64,000 nt of DNA. Source: Akkermansiaceae bacterium (lineage in GTDB: Bacteria > Verrucomicrobiota > Verrucomicrobiia > Verrucomicrobiales > Akkermansiaceae). Of the stretch, positions 7,784 through 17,117 are shown in pieces. The notes under the pieces were generated by a model, which was given only the letters and a program-made list of their open reading frames with translations, ran no database searches and had not been told where the DNA came from. The stretch's first letter is position 1, and each line of letters starts with the position of its first letter. The stretch covers positions 1-64,000 of the forward strand of contig JAPJNB010000045.1 in the NCBI GenBank assembly GCA_026461385.1, written 5' to 3'. The position numbers and the translations under genes are program-made.

Positions 7784-9322
7784 ATGCGCTCCCTATCAAA
7801 ATTTACACTACTGCTCATTCTAACGGCTTGTGAGCCCAAGAAAGCCGACCATGTCGGCAAGCCTTCACCCGCGCCACAGACAACAGTTGCGGATTCGCTC
7901 GCCTCACCTCGCGCCGATTTTAAGTCGTCCGTGGTGCGCGTGAGTTCCACCCAGCAATCATGGAATGCCGGCCAGCCATGGGAAAAAAACCCACCTGCCC
8001 AGCGGCGGGCGCTCGCTGCGATCGTGAGTCCTCAACGGGTTCTAACCACTTCTGAAATGGTCGGCGATGCGACCTATCTTGAGCTTGAATCTCCGGATGG
8101 CACGCACTTTGCTCAGGCAAAGGTGATCGCGGTGGACTATGAGGCAAATCTTGCGTTGTTAGGCCCTGCTTCTGAAGAAGAAGGTAGGTCTCTATTCGAG
8201 CACACGATCCCGCTTGAAATGAACACGCCTCCTACCATCGGAGAAGGAGTTCAAATCATTCAAATCGAAGAAAACGGCCAAACTATTCTAACCGATGGTA
8301 GTATTCAAAGTATTGATGTCGCCTCGGATTTCTTGCCCGGCAATCGTTTTCTGACGTACTTGGTAAAAGCATCCATGCAAAGCGTCGCCAGCAGCTTTTC
8401 GCTGCCGGTGCTTCATGAGGGCAAAATGGTGGGTGTTCTAACAGGTTATCAAGCCAAGGATCAGATCTGCAATGTGATTTCCACTGACATCATCAACCGC
8501 TTCATCGGGGAAGCTGCCGATGGCAACTACCGGGGTTTTCCAAGTTTAGGAATATCCACTGCAAAGACAGAGGATCCATCGTTTCGGCAGTGGCTTAAGC
8601 TCAAGGATCAAGACGGTGGACTTTACATTCACGGCGTGCGGAAAGGCGGTGCCGCTCAAGTGGCTGGGGTTAAGGAGGGTGATGTCTTGCTCGCCATCGA
8701 TGGTCACGCGATCGATCGTCGCGGTTTCTATCAGCACCCGGTTTACGGAAGTCTTTTTTGGGGCCATTTGGTCCGTGGTGAAAAATCGACGGGCGATGCT
8801 CTTACGCTTTCTCTGGTGAGAGAGGGCGAGCCAATGGAACTTAGGGCGACGCTCACTCGTGAAGATGAGAATTCCAAATTGGTGCCTGCCTATCAATTTG
8901 GCAAAGCACCCAATTTCATGATTAAGGGTGGCTTGGTCTTCCTTGAGCTCACGCGACCCTTGCTAGAAGCGTTTGGTGAAAATTGGGAAACTCGGGCACC
9001 ACTCGATTTTCTCGACGCGCTTGAAAATCCCGAAAAATATGAGGACAAGGTGGAGCGCATCATTTTCCTCAGCCGATCCATCCCGACCCCTGCTACCGTG
9101 GGTTACGATTCTGTTAGAAATCTCATCGTCTGCAAGGTCAACGGTAAGGAGATCAAGAATATGAAAGGCCTCATTGCTGCATTCAAAGGAAACCTTGGGG
9201 AGCGCCACACCATCGAGTTCGCGGAGGATCAATTTAAACTGTATCTCGACGAGGCAACCTCGGCTGCCGTTGATGCCCAACTCCTTCAGCACGGGATCAG
9301 TCGGCTCTCCCGAGCGGAATAA
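7784..9322 (+). CDS. HtrA-like PDZ lipoprotein with apparently lost protease triad
   Basis: ATG 7784 (or 7775) gives a lipoprotein signal ending in a lipobox (LLILTAC), so the ORF-track start at 7688 inside dapB is rejected. Residues of about 50-240 follow the trypsin-like HtrA fold by pattern (VLTT..., LALL, and a VGVLTGY strand), but the catalytic positions differ from HtrA. The His in TNNHVV aligns with Glu in TTSEMV, the Asp in DLALL aligns with Asn in NLALL, and the GNSGGP loop is SSFSLPV. A PDZ domain follows at about 285-370 (GGLYIHGVRKGGAAQVAGVKEGDVLLAIDG), with a second weak PDZ-like region near the C terminus. I infer a membrane-anchored pseudoprotease acting as a binding or chaperone protein. 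The alignment is by eye. Confidence 0.7.
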   Translation: MRSLSKFTLLLILTACEPKKADHVGKPSPAPQTTVADSLASPRADFKSSVVRVSSTQQSWNAGQPWEKNPPAQRRALAAIVSPQRVLTTSEMVGDATYLELESPDGTHFAQAKVIAVDYEANLALLGPASEEEGRSLFEHTIPLEMNTPPTIGEGVQIIQIEENGQTILTDGSIQSIDVASDFLPGNRFLTYLVKASMQSVASSFSLPVLHEGKMVGVLTGYQAKDQICNVISTDIINRFIGEAADGNYRGFPSLGISTAKTEDPSFRQWLKLKDQDGGLYIHGVRKGGAAQVAGVKEGDVLLAIDGHAIDRRGFYQHPVYGSLFWGHLVRGEKSTGDALTLSLVREGEPMELRATLTREDENSKLVPAYQFGKAPNFMIKGGLVFLELTRPLLEAFGENWETRAPLDFLDALENPEKYEDKVERIIFLSRSIPTPATVGYDSVRNLIVCKVNGKEIKNMKGLIAAFKGNLGERHTIEFAEDQFKLYLDEATSAAVDAQLLQHGISRLSRAE

Positions 9323-9366
9323 TCAGGAATGCTGGTAGTTCCACCAATCTATAAGACTGACCTTTC

Positions 9367-10827
9367 ATGAAATTTGCATTACGCATCATGGTTCTCGCTG
9401 CCACTTTGATAGCGTTTTATGTAAAACCCGCGACCGCAGCACCCTCTGCGCGCAATGTGCTATTCATCATCGCGGATGACCTCAACACCTTTCTGGGTTG
9501 CTATGGAGATCCGCGAGCCAAGACTCCAAATATCGACCGATTGGCAGCGCGTGGTGTGCGCTTCGACCGTGCCTATTGCTCGCAGCCACTGTGTGGGCCT
9601 AGCAGAAATTCGATTCTAACAGGTCTCTATCCCAATAGCACGGGGATCCTTGCAAATGCCCAAATTTTTCGCCAAAGCATCCCGAATCAGATCAGCCTTC
9701 CACAGGCATTTCGCAACCAAGGTTGGTTCGCAGCACGAGTGGGAAAGCTTTATCACTACGATGTACCGAAGTCGATTGGCACCGCTGGACATGATGACCC
9801 CGCGTCATGGGAGGTTCAGATGAATCCAGCAGGCGTCGATCACTTGGAGGAGGAAAATAAGATTGTGAGCCTCTCGCCCGGAAACTTCGGTGCGACCCTC
9901 AGTTGGTATGCTTCACCTAGAACCGATGCTGACCACACGGATGGCAAGGTCGCGAGCGAAGCCGAATGGATTTTGGAACGCTGTGCCAAGCAGCAGGACC
10001 GACCGTTCTTTCTCGCCGTGGGCTTCTTCCGGCCCCACACCCCTTTCGTCGCTCCAAAGTCTCCATACTTTGACGAGTATGCGGAGGCTGATATGCCGAT
10101 CGTCGCTGGAGTGAAGGAGGATCAGGCTGATCTTCCACCCGCAGCGCTCGCAAGTCGCAAGGCAGAAGAGGAAAAGATGACCGACACCCAACGCCGTCGA
10201 GCCATGCAAGGCTACTATGCGAGCATTAGTTTCATGGATGCCCAAGTCGGGCGAGTGATTGAAACGCTCGATCGATTAAATCTAACAGATAATACAGTTA
10301 TCGTATTTACCAGCGATCACGGCTATCACATGGGAGAACATGGATTGTGGCAAAAACGCAGCTTGTTCGAGGAGAGCACTCGCGTGCCACTCCTCATCGT
10401 CGCGCCAGGAGTCATCCCCCAAGCGGCAGTCGCGAAATCGCCGATCAGCCAAGTCGATCTTTATCCAACGCTCGCCGGACTCTGCGGCATCAAGGCGCCT
10501 TCTAACCTACAAGGCCAAAACCTCATCAAAATGTTCACTGATCCCAGCGAAGTGGGACGGGGCTGGGCGGTCACTCAAGGAACGCACGGCTATAGTTTGC
10601 GCACGACGCGCTGGCGCTACACCGAATGGGATGAGGGGAAGCAAGGTCGTGAGCTATACGACCATGATGCCGACCCCAAAGAGCTTAGAAATCTCGCAAG
10701 AGATCCAGCCCTTGAGCAAGTCGTCAAAGCGCTTTCCGAGCAGCTTCGATCAGCGGTTAAGACGACGTTCCCACCCTCGGGTAAGACGCCGGAAATCAAG
10801 GAGGGTCTTTGGACTCCAAGCTTCTAA
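9367..10827 (+). CDS. Exported type I sulfatase, iduronate-2-sulfatase-like
   Basis: The protein (486 residues) starts with a signal peptide ending near PATAAPS. It has the alkaline-phosphatase/sulfatase fold: metal-binding IIADDLN near the N terminus, the formylglycine motif LCGPSR (Cys type, CxPSR) with the following TGLYP, and the second metal site FTSDHGYHMGEHG. The ADDLNTFLGCYGD...TPNIDRLA layout is that of iduronate-2-sulfatase/choline-sulfatase relatives, which act on sulfated polysaccharides in Planctomycetota and Verrucomicrobiota. Activity would need a formylglycine-generating enzyme, not encoded in this window. It is followed after 16 bp by a second sulfatase. The natural substrate is unknown. 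Confidence 0.9.
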   Translation: MKFALRIMVLAATLIAFYVKPATAAPSARNVLFIIADDLNTFLGCYGDPRAKTPNIDRLAARGVRFDRAYCSQPLCGPSRNSILTGLYPNSTGILANAQIFRQSIPNQISLPQAFRNQGWFAARVGKLYHYDVPKSIGTAGHDDPASWEVQMNPAGVDHLEEENKIVSLSPGNFGATLSWYASPRTDADHTDGKVASEAEWILERCAKQQDRPFFLAVGFFRPHTPFVAPKSPYFDEYAEADMPIVAGVKEDQADLPPAALASRKAEEEKMTDTQRRRAMQGYYASISFMDAQVGRVIETLDRLNLTDNTVIVFTSDHGYHMGEHGLWQKRSLFEESTRVPLLIVAPGVIPQAAVAKSPISQVDLYPTLAGLCGIKAPSNLQGQNLIKMFTDPSEVGRGWAVTQGTHGYSLRTTRWRYTEWDEGKQGRELYDHDADPKELRNLARDPALEQVVKALSEQLRSAVKTTFPPSGKTPEIKEGLWTPSF

Positions 10828-10843
10828 CATCTTATAAAATCCC

Positions 10844-12721
10844 ATGCATTGGAAAATTCTAATGTGGGTATTGGGAGTGCTTGCGGTCCCAGTAGCATCC
10901 CGAGCCGCCGACCGCCCGAATATCCTCTGGCTGAGCAGCGAAGACAACACCACTCTGTTAGGGTGTTATGGTGATTCCATGGCCCGCACCCCAACTTTGG
11001 ATCAGCTTGCTCGCGATGGAATTCTCTTTGAAAACTGTTTTGCTCAACCGGTTTGTGCACCATCGCGGTTCGAGTTGATCACGGGCACGTTCGCGGCATC
11101 CTCCGGTCCAGCAAATCACATGCGGGCCGAGGGGAAAATTCCTTCATGGATGACGGGCTTTCCTGAGTTTTTGCGCAAGGCGGGCTATTTCACCACGAAC
11201 CAGTTGAAGACCGACTACAATGCATCCATTCGTGTCGGCCAGGTTTGGAATGAATGTGGAGGCACTGCCGACTATGTGAATCGAGCAGTGCCGAATCAAC
11301 CATTCTTCAGCGTTTATAACCACGAGGTGACCCATGAGAGTTGCTTGTTTAAGGCGGCTGAATTGCCACTCAATTTCCCCCCAACCGATCCGACGAAGGT
11401 ACGCATTCCGTCGTACCAGCCGGACACTCCCGAGATTCGTGCAGACTGGGCGCGTTACTATGACTGCATCAAATTGATGGATCAACAAGTCGCGGTGAAG
11501 TTAGATCATCTATCTGAACAAGGACTATCAGATAATACGATCGTATTTTATTTCGCTGACAATGGAGGGGTTTTACCCCGTAGCAAGCGCTTCCTCCATG
11601 AGAGTGGAACCCATGTTCCGCTCATTGTCTATTTCCCGCCTAAGTGGCGGCATCTTGCGCCTGGACCGCCCGGATCGAGGATCAAAACGCCCGTGAGCTT
11701 TGTGGATTTCGCGCCGACGGTTTTATCGTTGGCTGGCCTCGAAATCCCTGTGCAGATGCAGGGTCGGCCGTTCGCTGGTCCACAGATAAAACTGAACGAG
11801 TTTGTGTTCTGCACCCGCGACCGCATGGACGAGCGCTATGACATGGTGCGGTCAGTCGTTGACTCACGCTGGCTTTATATCCGGAATTTTCGCCCAGATC
11901 TAAGCTACATTCAGCCATTGAGCTACATGTTCAATGCTCGCGGGTATCGGTCTTGGGACCGCATGGCCCGAGCAGGAAAGCTGACCGAAGCGACAGCAAG
12001 TTTCTGGGGTGAGAAGCCCACTGAGGAACTTTATGATATGGCGGTGGATCATGATAATGTCCATAACCTCGCCAATGATCCTACATGCCAGGAGACTCTC
12101 GGTCACATGCGCGATGCCTTGAAAAGACATACATTAGAAATCAATGATAATGGTTTCCTTCCGGAAGGCTCGGTGCTTGAAGGGTATAATGAATCGAGAG
12201 CGGTGGGGGCGTACCCACTTGCGGAGGTGTATCAAATGGCAATGCTTGCATCAGAGCGAAACCCCAATCATCTAATGAACCTGAGTGAAGGTCTGAGGAG
12301 TCCATTTGAGCCGATCCGGTGGTGGGCGGCGCAAGGATGCACGATGCTGGGTGACCGCGCTGGATCTGCGAAGAGCGCTCTGGTGCGTTGCCTAGGAGAT
12401 CCGTCAGGAGCGGTTCAGATCGCTGCTGCTGAGGCTCTTGCTTGCATGGGTCAATATGATGATGGCCTTCGGATCCTACAGCATTGGCTATGTGCAAATG
12501 AAAATCCGAAATTTTCTCTCCAAGCTGCCAATGTCATCGACCGAATCGTCGAGGGCTCAAGGCCCGTGCCAACCATGATGAAAGCATTTCTCGATGAGGC
12601 CGATAGGCGATTTAAGCCTGATGGGAACCATAGCGATGCTCAAAGGATGCTGAAGCGGATGCGATCGGTCATGGAGGGTAAAATCCCTGCATGGGTTTCA
12701 AATCCTAAGATCCGAGACTAG
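10844..12721 (+). CDS. Exported sulfatase with C-terminal HEAT-like region
   Basis: A short signal peptide (MHWKILMWVLGVLAVPVASRA) leads into a sulfatase domain: PNILWLSSEDNT metal site, the formylglycine motif VCAPSR, and FYFADNGG as the second metal site (with Asn in place of the usual His after the Asp, common in this subgroup). Beyond residue about 450 the protein adds a helical tail with HEAT-repeat character (IRWWAAQGCTMLGD, PSGAVQIAAAEALACMG). This architecture is frequent among Verrucomicrobiota and Planctomycetota N-sulfoglucosamine-sulfohydrolase-like proteins. It is 16 bp after the first sulfatase and 14 bp before the YHYH gene frame, so one exported operon is plausible. Length is 625 residues. 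Confidence 0.88.
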   Translation: MHWKILMWVLGVLAVPVASRAADRPNILWLSSEDNTTLLGCYGDSMARTPTLDQLARDGILFENCFAQPVCAPSRFELITGTFAASSGPANHMRAEGKIPSWMTGFPEFLRKAGYFTTNQLKTDYNASIRVGQVWNECGGTADYVNRAVPNQPFFSVYNHEVTHESCLFKAAELPLNFPPTDPTKVRIPSYQPDTPEIRADWARYYDCIKLMDQQVAVKLDHLSEQGLSDNTIVFYFADNGGVLPRSKRFLHESGTHVPLIVYFPPKWRHLAPGPPGSRIKTPVSFVDFAPTVLSLAGLEIPVQMQGRPFAGPQIKLNEFVFCTRDRMDERYDMVRSVVDSRWLYIRNFRPDLSYIQPLSYMFNARGYRSWDRMARAGKLTEATASFWGEKPTEELYDMAVDHDNVHNLANDPTCQETLGHMRDALKRHTLEINDNGFLPEGSVLEGYNESRAVGAYPLAEVYQMAMLASERNPNHLMNLSEGLRSPFEPIRWWAAQGCTMLGDRAGSAKSALVRCLGDPSGAVQIAAAEALACMGQYDDGLRILQHWLCANENPKFSLQAANVIDRIVEGSRPVPTMMKAFLDEADRRFKPDGNHSDAQRMLKRMRSVMEGKIPAWVSNPKIRD

Positions 12722-12735
12722 CGGTCGTTTGGATC

Positions 12736-15648
12736 GTGGATGGAATCAAGTGCGAATTCTCATCCACCCTTCCGCAACTTTGCAGGTTCGGCATGGTTTC
12801 TAGCATCATGCTCCAGAAAGCCCAAGGTCCTGTGCCAACCTCTCAAGGAGAACGTGGGCCCCAGAGTTTACCCGAAATCGGTCTAACATCTATTAGGCGT
12901 CTCAAACTGCCATGGTTTGCCCTTGCCATCTTGCCTTGCGTTGCCTTCGGTGCGATCGATTCAAATGGCGATGCCCCACCTCAAGCGGCACCCTTTGCCG
13001 CCTTTGCCCCGCGAGTGAAGCTCCATTGGGACAGATCATTCCTCTACGTCGAAGACAATGGTCTGCCTGCCCATAACATGATGGTGGGGATTACCGCATG
13101 GCAGCAACAGGTGCCATTGCCTCAATCCTATATGGGCGACAATGCTTGGCAGGTCCCGCTTCACCCAGTCCCAGCGAAGAAATCACAGACGATCAAAGGG
13201 CACTTCCTTCGTGGCGCGATTGCACTTGCTGCAAATGGCATTCCGATTTTCAACCCACAAAACAACCGAGGAGAAATCTCACAGGAGATCGGCGAACTCG
13301 ACCAATGGGGTGGTCACTGCGGCCGGGCAGATGATTATCATTACCATGCGGCACCACTCCATTTGCAAGCGGCAGTCGGCAGTGATAAGCCCATCGCCTA
13401 CGCCCTTGATGGCTATCCCATCTATGGTCTAACAGAAGTTGATGGCTCGCCGCCTGGTAAGCTCGACGAATGCAATGGGCACACCACGCCTTCCCTTGGC
13501 TACCATTATCATGCGTCAACGAAGTACCCTTATGTGAATGGAGGCTTCCATGGCGAGGTGGTGGAAGTCGATGGGCAGGTGGATCCTCAGCCCCACGCGA
13601 AGTCAGTGAGGCAAGCACTGCCGCCGCTGAACGGTGCCAAGATCACCGGGTTTAAGGCCTCGGCTGATGAAAAATCGTTTAGCCTCCAATACACGGTTGG
13701 TAACAAACCTGCATCGGTCAGCTACAGCACCTCTGGCGATGGTCTATGGAAATTCCAATATGTGAAAGCCGATGGAACGACCCGTGAGGAATCCGGAGCG
13801 ATGTCGACCCGTGGTAGCGGCGGAGGCCGCCAAAAGGAGCGCAATGGTGACGGTCCTCCAAAGGATCGTGATGGCGCTTCGAGCGAACAAGGCGGCGCGC
13901 CGACATCGGATGGTCTGCCGCGCAATCCAGTGCCAAAAGGGTCGAGCCATGAGCCTCAGGCACCCATTCATTCGCAATCGAGTGGAACGTTTAAACTCAC
14001 CAGCCCAGAGGTGATGAATGGCGGTAACTTGCCTATCGATTACACAGGTGACGGCAGCAGTGCGACTCTTCCCTTGGCATGGACCGCTGCGCCTGCTGGA
14101 ACCAAGAGTTATGCTTTGATCATGCATCATCTGGACCCTGAAGGTAAAACAAAAATCTACTGGACTCTTTATAACATCCCGGCAACCACCCAAGGGTTAT
14201 CAAAAAATGCCAAGGACGTCGGAGTCTTGGGGCGCAATACGGTCAATGATCGGTTAGCCTATGCCCCGCCGCATTCCAAAGGCCCTGGCGCAAAGACCTA
14301 TGTGCTCACACTTTACGCACTATCTGCGCCCCCGCAGATCACCACGGCTCCATCTCAGGTCACTGGCGAGAGCCTTGCTGCAGCACTTAAGGATCGTACT
14401 CTCGCGACTGCGGAACTCAGTGTGGTCTACACGCGTAACAGCACATCCGGTGACCAAGCGCAGGGTGGACGAATGTCGCCGCAGCGTGAAGGTCGCAACG
14501 GAAATTCTAACAGCGATCAGCCACCACCACGCGAAGACGGCGCGTCGAATGATGTGCCGCTGAATGATACTTCCGCTCAGCGTGTCCAACCCTCGCCATG
14601 GTTGAAGGTGCATGGCCATGAGATCGACACCGATGGAGATGGTGTCATCACGCTTGCCGAGATGGCAGATGATATGAATCGTGGATTTGCGATTTATGAC
14701 CTCGATAGAAACGGCGTAGTGACTTCTGTGGAAGTCAAGAGAACCGGAGGCGCTCGGGGAGGTGCTGCCTTTGCAGGTTTTATTTTTGAGCACGATTCGG
14801 ATCTCGATTCCACTGGCGATGGGAACGTTTCTCGGGACGAGATGGTGGCGGCGTCCAAGTCCATCTTCACCGCTGCTGATCTCAATCACGACAACCGCGT
14901 GACATCTAAGGAATGGCAAAATGCTCCCGATGCTCCGTCTTTGATGCGGTCAGAAATTCTGAGTGGGGCAGCGCCGTCGCCCCGTCCCCCTGCCAAAGAC
15001 CCAGCGAGCGAGAATCGACTTGCTAGGAAAGCTCCAGATACAAAGGGCTTAATCAAGCCCGATCTAACTGATACAATCAAAGTAAGGATCTATGCGGACA
15101 ATTGGTTCATGCTATACATCAATGGCAAGCTGGTCGCCGTTGATCCAATTGAGTTCATTCCTCACAATGTGGTTAGCGTCGATATACTACCAGAATATCC
15201 CATGACCATTGCGGTGATGGCGAAAGACAATGCGGATCCCAAGACCGGAATGGAATATGGAAATCATGTCGGTGACGGTGGTTTCATCATCAAGTTTGCC
15301 GATGGCACCGTGAGCAACGCAACGTGGAAGGCAAAGAATTTCTTCAAGGGTCCAATCAACCATGATGTGGTTCACCCATTGGTTGAGCAAATACCGATTC
15401 CTGAAAACTGGTATGCCGTGAATTTTGATGATCGCAAGTGGTCAAGTGCTACTGAATATACTGAGCAACGAGTCAACCCGAAAGAGGCATTTTATCAGGC
15501 GGATTTTACTAGAGCAAAGTTCATTTGGACCGAAGACCTCGACCTTGATAACACAATCATTTTTCGAACGAAGATCGAGAAGCCCACATGGACGAAGCGC
15601 TGGAATACCAAGCCTGACTTGGATGTCACTGGTGCACCCACCCTCTAA
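12736..15648 (+). CDS. Exported multidomain protein: YHYH, PEBP-like, EF-hands, shared C-terminal module
   Basis: Up to 970 residues. The start is uncertain (ATG 12736, 12793 or 12808); a hydrophobic signal (LPWFALAILPCVAFGA) sits near residues 58-73. Domains in order: a YHYH domain (about 85-300) with GGHCGRADDYHYHAA and GYHYHAS, both His/Tyr clusters suited to metal binding; a Gly/Arg/Glu-rich linker; a phosphatidylethanolamine-binding-like (YbhB/YbcL) domain (about 416-565) with DPEGKTKIYWTLYNIP and the YVLTLYAL strand; another polar linker; four EF-hand loops (about 625-725, e.g. DTDGDGVITLAE and DSTGDGNVSRDE); and a C-terminal beta module (about 778-965) with YADNWFMLYINGKLVAVDP. That last module recurs in the protein at 28502. 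The function is unknown; extracellular metal/calcium binding is likely. Confidence 0.8.
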   Translation: MDGIKCEFSSTLPQLCRFGMVSSIMLQKAQGPVPTSQGERGPQSLPEIGLTSIRRLKLPWFALAILPCVAFGAIDSNGDAPPQAAPFAAFAPRVKLHWDRSFLYVEDNGLPAHNMMVGITAWQQQVPLPQSYMGDNAWQVPLHPVPAKKSQTIKGHFLRGAIALAANGIPIFNPQNNRGEISQEIGELDQWGGHCGRADDYHYHAAPLHLQAAVGSDKPIAYALDGYPIYGLTEVDGSPPGKLDECNGHTTPSLGYHYHASTKYPYVNGGFHGEVVEVDGQVDPQPHAKSVRQALPPLNGAKITGFKASADEKSFSLQYTVGNKPASVSYSTSGDGLWKFQYVKADGTTREESGAMSTRGSGGGRQKERNGDGPPKDRDGASSEQGGAPTSDGLPRNPVPKGSSHEPQAPIHSQSSGTFKLTSPEVMNGGNLPIDYTGDGSSATLPLAWTAAPAGTKSYALIMHHLDPEGKTKIYWTLYNIPATTQGLSKNAKDVGVLGRNTVNDRLAYAPPHSKGPGAKTYVLTLYALSAPPQITTAPSQVTGESLAAALKDRTLATAELSVVYTRNSTSGDQAQGGRMSPQREGRNGNSNSDQPPPREDGASNDVPLNDTSAQRVQPSPWLKVHGHEIDTDGDGVITLAEMADDMNRGFAIYDLDRNGVVTSVEVKRTGGARGGAAFAGFIFEHDSDLDSTGDGNVSRDEMVAASKSIFTAADLNHDNRVTSKEWQNAPDAPSLMRSEILSGAAPSPRPPAKDPASENRLARKAPDTKGLIKPDLTDTIKVRIYADNWFMLYINGKLVAVDPIEFIPHNVVSVDILPEYPMTIAVMAKDNADPKTGMEYGNHVGDGGFIIKFADGTVSNATWKAKNFFKGPINHDVVHPLVEQIPIPENWYAVNFDDRKWSSATEYTEQRVNPKEAFYQADFTRAKFIWTEDLDLDNTIIFRTKIEKPTWTKRWNTKPDLDVTGAPTL

Positions 15649-15653
15649 ACAAG

Positions 15654-17090
15654 GTGAAATTTTACCACCTCATTGCCCTTGCAGGTCTTGCCGTGATTCT
15701 GTTGGTCGCTGCTAAACCGGATGGTCGACCCAAAGGGGGCGCAGGTGGGGGAGCATCCGTTGAACCTGCCATCATTCCGAGTTATTGGTACAATGTTTGG
15801 TTATGCCGTCCCGGCGCAAACTCGGTAACAGCCAACGTGATCGGGTTGAGGGACATGGAAGTATATGCTTCGTTTGGCAAGAGTCCTGAGGCCATGTCCC
15901 AGAGCACGCAAAGGGTCAAACTCGCTGCAGGACAGACCCAGAACTTGGTCATGGATCAGTTAAAGCCAGACACGGCGTATTTCTATCAGGTTTCTCGGTC
16001 GATCGATGCAGGAGACTTTGTCAAGGGCGAGGTTCGGAGCTTTCACACCCAACGCAGCCGCAGTTCCACATTCTCTTTTGATATTCAGGCGGATTCACAT
16101 CTCGATGTTAGCTCTGATTTGAAGGTCTATCAGCAGACACTCTCAAACATGCTTACGGATAAGCCCGATTTCATGGTGGATCTTGGCGATACCACAATGG
16201 TTGACAAGTTTGGGAGTTTCTACAGCCGTGCCGAATCCCAGTATCGGGCGCAGCGTTATTATATTGGTCAGATCGCCCATTCGGTCCCGATTCTGCTTAC
16301 GCTTGGGAATCACGACGGCGAGCAGGGTTCACGCCTAACAGGGCTACCAAATTCCATGCCGCTTTTGTCGGTTGCGCTACGAAAAAAGTATTTTCCCAAT
16401 CCCGAGCCTGGTGGGATTTACACTGGAAATTCTGTTCCTCGATCTGATGCTGGATTACTGCAGGACTATTATGCGTGGGAGTGGGGGAGTGCATTGTTTT
16501 TGGTGTTAGATCCATTTTGGTTCACCACAGCTCGTCAAGCGGATGACAACTGGAGCATGACACTTGGCAAGACACAATATGATTGGTTGAAGCGGACGCT
16601 TGAGGCGAGCACGGCACCTTACAAGTTTGTGTTCATTCACCATCTCGTTGGTGGGTTAGGGCGTGATGTACGCGGCGGAGTATCCCCAGCGCCGTACATG
16701 GAATGGGGCGGAAAAAATGCAGATGGAAGCGATGGGTTTGCGCAACATCGTGCTGGTTGGGAGATGCCGATTCATCAGTTGTTGGTGAAGAACGGGGTTA
16801 GTGTGGTGTTTCATGGCCATGATCACTTATTCGCAAAGGAGGAGCTTGATGGAGTGATCTATCAGGAAGTTCCCCAGCCGAGTCATCCGACCGGTGGCAC
16901 GCGAAGCGCCGAGGAATACGGATACACGGGTGTCATTCTTGGAAGCTCCGGTCACCTTCGAGTCACGGTTCAACCAGCGCAAGCCAGTGTCGAATACGTT
17001 CGCTCGATTGTGCCGGGGGTCACCAAAGATCAAGTCGATGATGCGAGCGTAGCCCATCGATATGTGGTCCAGCCTCGGGGTGTTAATTGA
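15654..17090 (+). CDS. Exported calcineurin-type metallophosphoesterase (purple-acid-phosphatase-like)
   Basis: A GTG at 15654, five bases after the YHYH stop, starts a 478-residue protein with an N-terminal hydrophobic signal (FYHLIALAGLAVILLVAA). Residues of about 40-130 form a fibronectin-like domain ending at LKPDTAYFYQVS, as in purple acid phosphatases. The metallophosphoesterase domain carries the metal ligand series in order: DIQADSH, VDLGD, LTLGNHD, FIHH and FHGHDH. The first motif has DxQADxH instead of the classic DxH. It most likely hydrolyses phosphomonoesters or diesters outside the cytoplasm. The tight spacing couples it to the sulfatase/YHYH cluster, which suggests combined desulfation and dephosphorylation of an external substrate; that is inference. 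Confidence 0.85.
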   Translation: MKFYHLIALAGLAVILLVAAKPDGRPKGGAGGGASVEPAIIPSYWYNVWLCRPGANSVTANVIGLRDMEVYASFGKSPEAMSQSTQRVKLAAGQTQNLVMDQLKPDTAYFYQVSRSIDAGDFVKGEVRSFHTQRSRSSTFSFDIQADSHLDVSSDLKVYQQTLSNMLTDKPDFMVDLGDTTMVDKFGSFYSRAESQYRAQRYYIGQIAHSVPILLTLGNHDGEQGSRLTGLPNSMPLLSVALRKKYFPNPEPGGIYTGNSVPRSDAGLLQDYYAWEWGSALFLVLDPFWFTTARQADDNWSMTLGKTQYDWLKRTLEASTAPYKFVFIHHLVGGLGRDVRGGVSPAPYMEWGGKNADGSDGFAQHRAGWEMPIHQLLVKNGVSVVFHGHDHLFAKEELDGVIYQEVPQPSHPTGGTRSAEEYGYTGVILGSSGHLRVTVQPAQASVEYVRSIVPGVTKDQVDDASVAHRYVVQPRGVN

Positions 17091-17117
17091 GGGTCAATTC
17101 CACCGAACCAGTTCGCT

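Noticed and set aside
17085-17099. AATTGA-GGG-TCAATT as a terminator between convergent genes
   Set aside because: The stem is short and AT-rich with no T tract on either strand.
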